8,400 nt of DNA, taken from Rickettsiales bacterium. Lineage in GTDB: Bacteria; Pseudomonadota; Alphaproteobacteria; Rickettsiales; UBA1997. Below, piece by piece: positions 4,448 through 8,400 of this stretch. Position 1 is the stretch's first letter; each line of letters opens with the position of its first letter. A program made the translations under genes and the position numbers. The stretch covers positions 1-8,400 of the forward strand of contig JAOFKK010000043.1 in assembly GCA_028040005.1 (NCBI GenBank). Reading direction: 5' to 3'. The notes under the pieces are model-generated. The model was not told the DNA's origin and made no database searches. It saw only the letters and a program-made list of their open reading frames with translations.

Positions 4448-7279
4448 TTACTTCTTCATCTCCTTTATTGCCTCATCGAGCATTTCTTTTATTTTTTTGG
4501 AAAAGTCCTTATCTTCTGGTGTTTTTTCTTGCTGTAATAGATTATTAATTTTAGATGTATATTGAAATAATTTATTAGCACCAATTGATCCAGATGAGCC
4601 TTTGATTTTGTGGATTGCTTTTCTTAATGACTCTATATTATTTTTAGCATTTATAATTTCTGTTATTATAATATTTGATTCAGTTTCAAAAATATTGATT
4701 AATTCATCCTTTTCTTCTTGATTAGAAAATAACTCATTAAAATCAGATTTTAATATTGCATTAGACTGCTGCTTATTATTAGAAGAAGCTGTTTTTGTTG
4801 CTTCTTGATTATCTTGTAAGCTAGATTCTTGATCTTGATGATAATAATCAATCCAAAATCTTGATAATTTTGCCATATCTTCACCGCTACAGCCTTTTGT
4901 TAAATAATCATCAATACCAGAATTTAACATATTCATCACAAAACTCTTATGACTATCACCAGAAATAGCAATGATTGGGGTTTTATATTTGGTTTTGTTG
5001 TTATTATTATTCTGATTGTTTTGATTGTTTTGCTGGCTGTTATATTCCTTTTCTATTGCTCTGACTTTTTTGGTGGCTTCAATACCGCCAATTTCTTCCA
5101 TATTAATGTCAGTGATGATTAAATGATATTTAGTAGGATTTTGCTCTATTAGATTTATAATATCTTTACCATCTTTACATTTGGTTACATTTGCTCCTTT
5201 TTCTTGAAATTGTCTGGAAATAGTCATAAGATTTACCAATTGATCATCAGCAATAATAATGTTTTTATCTGTGAAGCTATTATTATCGATGATAATTTCT
5301 TCATGGTTACTGTTCTTATTGGGGATATAATCATCCAATACCCATTTAGCAATATTTCTGGCAATAAATCTTAGATCTTTAGGTTTAGTGTAATAATGAT
5401 TACAGCCCGCTTCTAAAGCCTGATCTATAATTTGCCGCTTTTCTCTTGAACTATAAGCTAAAATAGGAAGATTATCTTTAGATAGCTTTAAATCATTTCT
5501 GACCTTATTTGTTAATTCCACCCCATCCACTTCTGGCATTTCAATATCGGTTAAAATCAAATCAAATTGCTTATTTTCCTCTTCTTTAGATTTTATTAAT
5601 TCAAAAGCTTTTACGGGATCATTAATAATGGTAATATTAAAATTAGAACATTTACCTTTTAAATCTTTTGATAAAATTTCTATATTTAACTTTACATCAT
5701 CAACAAGAAGAATATTTTTAGTAGGCTTTTTTGCTACCAAATTTTCTGCCTCTTCAAGACTCATACCAGCTTTTAAAGCCTTATGTTTTTCATTCTCAAT
5801 TTTAGTTATCTCTTTAATTGCTTCTTTTTCTTCTTCCTTATTTAAAATAGGAAATAACAAGCTAAAATTAGTATATTTACCAACTTCACTTTGACAAATA
5901 ATACCTCCATCAAAATCATTCATCATTCTTTGGCAAAAATCTAACCCAACACCTGTGCCACCTTTTTTACCAGATGTAAAATATGAATCAAAGATCTTAG
6001 TAATAATATCATCAGCAATACCAGGACCAGTATCAGTTACATTAATAATATTATATTTGGTGATATTAGGATTTAATTTAAATCTATTAATTAATGCCAA
6101 ATCAATTGTTTTTTCTTTCTCAAAATCAATAGTTATTTTAGCATCTGGATAATCTTTTAAATAAAATAAGGCATTTTTAATTAAATTAAAGATCATATAT
6201 TTAAAAGCAGTATCTTCTATCTTAATTAAAAAATTATTATTCTTATCCAAATTAGTAATTGAAATATCTTCTTTTTCAGCATTACTAACTACTATCTTTC
6301 TATTATCTAAATCAATAATTACTTTTTCCTTTTGTTCATTGGAAGAATAGCCATAAATAGTAACCGCATCCATAACTGCCTTATAAGCACTATAATAAGA
6401 AAAATCTTCTTTAGTAAATTTTTTACCTCCCAATTCATGCAAAGTCATATCAATTACACTTCTTGCCAAATCAATTGTTTTGTTAATTTGTCTTTTAAAA
6501 TTGGCAATTTCAATACTTCTATCCTCTATTAACTCCTTTAAATCAGAATTACTATTAACCAACTCCTCAAGCTCTATATTCTTACGCACCCTCTCTTTAG
6601 TAGAAGACATATTCTCTGTTGCCAATTTAATAGCACCAAGAGGATTGCGCATTTCATGGGCGATAGAGCCTGCAAGGGATTTAAAAGATTTGTTTTTTTG
6701 TTCTAATAATTCTAGCTTAAATTCTCCATATTTTGCTGAATAATTAAATAAAATTCCACCGACAATAACCATAGGAATAACAAATAAATACTCTAATTGA
6801 CCTATTCCCCCCTCCACACTTCCTAATTGAAAAATAAAAGATAGATAAGCAAAAATAGCCCCAAATCCAAATGTTATCAAAAACATTACAATCCTTGGGG
6901 CAAGAATTAGGGTCATTAAAATAGCCATTGTTTCACAAATAAGCCATATATCAGAAAAATTATTCATTAACATCATATAGGTAAAAAGATATGGCAAATT
7001 ATATCCAAGACAAATATACCAATACACACCCAACAAAGCTCTAATTACCGCTGTATTAGGAAAAATTTTTGTGATAAAAAAGGGAATAAAAAGAACAATA
7101 GCAGTAAAGCGAACAAAAGCACTATCATATTCTTGAGGAAAAACATATGTCCATAAAAACCAATAAAATAAATGACCTGTAGTGGCAATATATTTTCCAA
7201 ACTCAATATTTAGTTTATTTTTTTCATAATCTATAGAAAAAAAATAAATTAATCTTTTTAAATATTTTATAAAATGCAT
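4448..7279 (-). CDS. CqsS/LqsS/PhcS-type hybrid sensor histidine kinase (6TM-HK-REC-REC-HPt)
   Basis: A 943-residue inner-membrane phosphorelay receptor. Six hydrophobic segments lie at about 27-47, 56-72, 76-105, 110-127, 129-150 and 163-180. The motifs FLWTYVFPQEYD (41-52) and LPYLFTYMMLMNNFSDIW (95-112) are diagnostic of the autoinducer receptor family of Vibrio CqsS, Legionella LqsS and Ralstonia PhcS. The kinase core has H-box SIAHEMRNPLG with His208, N-box Asn369, DTGPG (416-420), F-box IFDSYFTS (429-436) and GGTGVGL (440-446). Receiver 1 (about 521-645) has acidic D527/D528, phospho-Asp578, S610 and K632. Receiver 2 (about 671-805) has D678/D679, phospho-Asp724, S773 and K795 followed by Gly instead of Pro. 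The HPt domain (about 841-943) has His890 in AIHKIKGSSGS. A complete relay is thus present, but the final response regulator is not in the window. A Gln/Asn-rich insert (748-761) splits receiver 2. The start is 5 nt after the methyltransferase stop. Confidence 0.93.
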   Translation of the reverse strand: MHFIKYLKRLIYFFSIDYEKNKLNIEFGKYIATTGHLFYWFLWTYVFPQEYDSAFVRFTAIVLFIPFFITKIFPNTAVIRALLGVYWYICLGYNLPYLFTYMMLMNNFSDIWLICETMAILMTLILAPRIVMFLITFGFGAIFAYLSFIFQLGSVEGGIGQLEYLFVIPMVIVGGILFNYSAKYGEFKLELLEQKNKSFKSLAGSIAHEMRNPLGAIKLATENMSSTKERVRKNIELEELVNSNSDLKELIEDRSIEIANFKRQINKTIDLARSVIDMTLHELGGKKFTKEDFSYYSAYKAVMDAVTIYGYSSNEQKEKVIIDLDNRKIVVSNAEKEDISITNLDKNNNFLIKIEDTAFKYMIFNLIKNALFYLKDYPDAKITIDFEKEKTIDLALINRFKLNPNITKYNIINVTDTGPGIADDIITKIFDSYFTSGKKGGTGVGLDFCQRMMNDFDGGIICQSEVGKYTNFSLLFPILNKEEEKEAIKEITKIENEKHKALKAGMSLEEAENLVAKKPTKNILLVDDVKLNIEILSKDLKGKCSNFNITIINDPVKAFELIKSKEEENKQFDLILTDIEMPEVDGVELTNKVRNDLKLSKDNLPILAYSSREKRQIIDQALEAGCNHYYTKPKDLRFIARNIAKWVLDDYIPNKNSNHEEIIIDNNSFTDKNIIIADDQLVNLMTISRQFQEKGANVTKCKDGKDIINLIEQNPTKYHLIITDINMEEIGGIEATKKVRAIEKEYNSQQNNQNNQNNNNNKTKYKTPIIAISGDSHKSFVMNMLNSGIDDYLTKGCSGEDMAKLSRFWIDYYHQDQESSLQDNQEATKTASSNNKQQSNAILKSDFNELFSNQEEKDELINIFETESNIIITEIINAKNNIESLRKAIHKIKGSSGSIGANKLFQYTSKINNLLQQEKTPEDKDFSKKIKEMLDEAIKEMKK
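4991..5038 (-). repeat. Gln/Asn codon-repeat tract inside receiver 2
   Basis: CAA/AAT-type triplets encode NSQQNNQNNQNNNNNK (747-762) in the kinase. The tract sits between the helix after phospho-Asp724 and the strand carrying S773, a surface-loop position where such slippage expansions are tolerated. Homologous receivers normally lack it. Confidence 0.75.
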
Positions 7280-7284
7280 GAAAA

Positions 7285-8307
7285 TTATTTTAAAAATTCG
7301 GAAAAATATATAATTTTCTTCTCTGATTCAAACCATATATCAAATTCTAATGAGGTGGTCTCCTTAAGCAGATCTTTATACGACTCTAAATCTCTATGAA
7401 TAAAATTCCAATCATATAACCACGATGGATGATGATAAGGAAACAAATTATAATCTTTATGAGCAAGAACAAAGACGCCATTTTTATTTAAATGATTCAA
7501 AGATTCTTTTATAAGAGAAGATAAAATTCTATCAGGCAAATAATCAGCTAAACCAATATTATAAATAAAATCAAACTGAAAATCATTTTTCCAATTTCGA
7601 AAAAAAGTACGGATATCTTCTTTATATAAACGAATATCTAAATTTTCATTTTTACCAATAAAATTTTGTGAAATATAAGAAAGGGAGGATACCTCTTGAT
7701 CAAAACAATGATAAACAACCTTTTTATTAAGCTTGTTTTTAACAATCTTTTGAAATTCAAATCCAGATCCAGACGCAATATCAAGAATATGTATTACATC
7801 CTTCTTACTCTCTTCGATAAAACGAACAACTCTATCACCCAAAGCTTCAACTCGATTAATAACCGCTTGAGATAAATCATCATCAATAAAAAATTGATCA
7901 AAATATTGACCCAACCTATTATCTGAAATAGGATTCTTATTATACAGGGTTTGTAGCATAATAAAATCTCCTGGATATCCATAGGGTTTTGTAAGAGCTC
8001 TAGAAAGAACTAGAGATTTATTAAGAAGATGAAATAAACTACCTCGAAAAAACGATTGCCTTTCCTTTAAAGATTTAGGACTTAATCCTTGCGTAATATT
8101 ATGAAGATGATTTAAAGATGACCATATTCTTTTACTAAAATCACCATAACTTATTTTAGAACCTTTTTGTATTTGCAGTAAAAAAAACTCTGTATCTTCA
8201 ACTATATCAAAAACAGAAGACCAATTTTTTATCTTTTTATCTTCAATACAACCTATATTTTTTAAATGATGCTTATTATTCAACAAAATATTCATAATCA
8301 AAGACAT
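7285..8307 (-). CDS. SAM-dependent methyltransferase, PhcB-like (candidate signal synthase)
   Basis: A 340-residue soluble class I methyltransferase. The N-terminal half (about 1-165) is helical and ends in the family signature TKPYGYPGDFIML (106-118). The Rossmann domain follows: motif I VIHILDIASGSGFE (171-184), acidic residue of strand 2 in CFDQE (201-205), KEDIRTF (229-235), and FDFIYNIGLADYLPD (245-259), where relatives read DFIYxxGLFDYLxD. This combination matches the group often annotated as extracellular-factor (3-hydroxypalmitic acid methyl ester) biosynthesis proteins. In Ralstonia PhcB methylates 3-hydroxy fatty acids to make a quorum signal. The product of this enzyme is inferred, not shown. 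Pairing with a PhcS/CqsS-type receptor 5 nt downstream supports a signalling role. No Shine-Dalgarno is visible; ATG 8307 or the in-frame ATG at 8295 could start translation. Confidence 0.87.
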   Translation of the reverse strand: MSLIMNILLNNKHHLKNIGCIEDKKIKNWSSVFDIVEDTEFFLLQIQKGSKISYGDFSKRIWSSLNHLHNITQGLSPKSLKERQSFFRGSLFHLLNKSLVLSRALTKPYGYPGDFIMLQTLYNKNPISDNRLGQYFDQFFIDDDLSQAVINRVEALGDRVVRFIEESKKDVIHILDIASGSGFEFQKIVKNKLNKKVVYHCFDQEVSSLSYISQNFIGKNENLDIRLYKEDIRTFFRNWKNDFQFDFIYNIGLADYLPDRILSSLIKESLNHLNKNGVFVLAHKDYNLFPYHHPSWLYDWNFIHRDLESYKDLLKETTSLEFDIWFESEKKIIYFSEFLK

Positions 8308-8344
8308 ATTGGGTTAAAATAAGAAATAAATACGATAAAAGCCT

Positions 8345-8373
8345 AATATAATTAATATGCAAAAGTCTTTTAA
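8345..8373 (-). promoter_or_regulatory. Putative promoter of the methyltransferase-kinase-UBL operon
   Basis: On the minus strand TTAAAA (8373-8368) and TATATT (8350-8345) are separated by 17 bases. They match four of six and five of six sigma70 consensus bases. The predicted start near 8338 would give a leader of about 30 nt before ATG 8307. Such matches are frequent in AT-rich DNA, so position and spacing are the main support. Confidence 0.3.
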
Positions 8374-8400
8374 AACCTCTTAGAAAAAGATTTTAACAAA

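Noticed and set aside
5628..6743. Several plus-strand open frames of 65-88 codons opposite the kinase gene
   Set aside because: They lie entirely antisense to a gene with clear domain motifs and have Phe/Ser/Ile/Leu-rich, motif-free translations typical of antisense frames in AT-rich DNA.
7794..7982. A 62-codon alternative frame within the methyltransferase gene
   Set aside because: It overlaps the conserved GYPGDF region and motif I of the real frame, and its translation shows no motif.
1..8400. CRISPR arrays, rRNA or tRNA genes
   Set aside because: No regularly spaced direct repeats with unique spacers, and no recognisable rRNA or tRNA sequence, were seen on either strand.

Overview
The window looks like a piece of an AT-rich alphaproteobacterial genome, most likely an intracellular Rickettsiales-type bacterium. 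The evidence is the strong A/T bias, the AGA-dominated arginine codons, a Rho factor whose C-terminal half reads like the rickettsial form, and protist/effector-type modules (ubiquitin-like fold, DUF4116 repeats) in a bacterial setting. The genus cannot be fixed from sequence reading alone.

Layout. Bases 1-267 are an AT-rich leader with a credible sigma70-type promoter (36-64). Then come rho (268-1656, +) and a long 12-bp inverted repeat (1665-1720). From 1767 to 3561 the DNA looks like a decay zone. It holds a RhuM-family gene that is frameshifted at an A7 tract (2323-2329) and cut off near 2505-2515, where it meets, tail to tail, the truncated end of a minus-strand gene starting at 2925. 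That minus-strand gene resembles the intact ubiquitin-like/DUF4116 gene further right. Then follow about 640 bases with palindromes, a C/G-rich patch and two short minus-strand open stretches that look like gene remnants.

The right half (8307 down to 3562, minus strand) is a compact three-gene unit. A SAM-dependent methyltransferase of the PhcB-like type is followed after 5 nt by a 943-residue membrane hybrid histidine kinase with a CqsS/LqsS/PhcS-type sensor (6TM-HisKA-HATPase-REC-REC-HPt). After 28 nt comes a 285-residue protein with an N-terminal ubiquitin-like domain, DUF4116-type 25-residue repeats and a proline-rich tail. A hairpin plus T-tract (3485-3518) is a plausible terminator, and a TTAAAA-17-TATATT match (8345-8373) a plausible promoter.

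Working model. The methyltransferase plus the CqsS/PhcS-type receptor kinase form a signal-producer/receptor pair, as in the Phc system (fatty-acid methyl ester signal) of Ralstonia, and the third gene could be a host-directed effector made with the circuit. Family assignments rest on motifs I can see; the signal chemistry, effector status and operon are inference. The dedicated output response regulator is not in this window.
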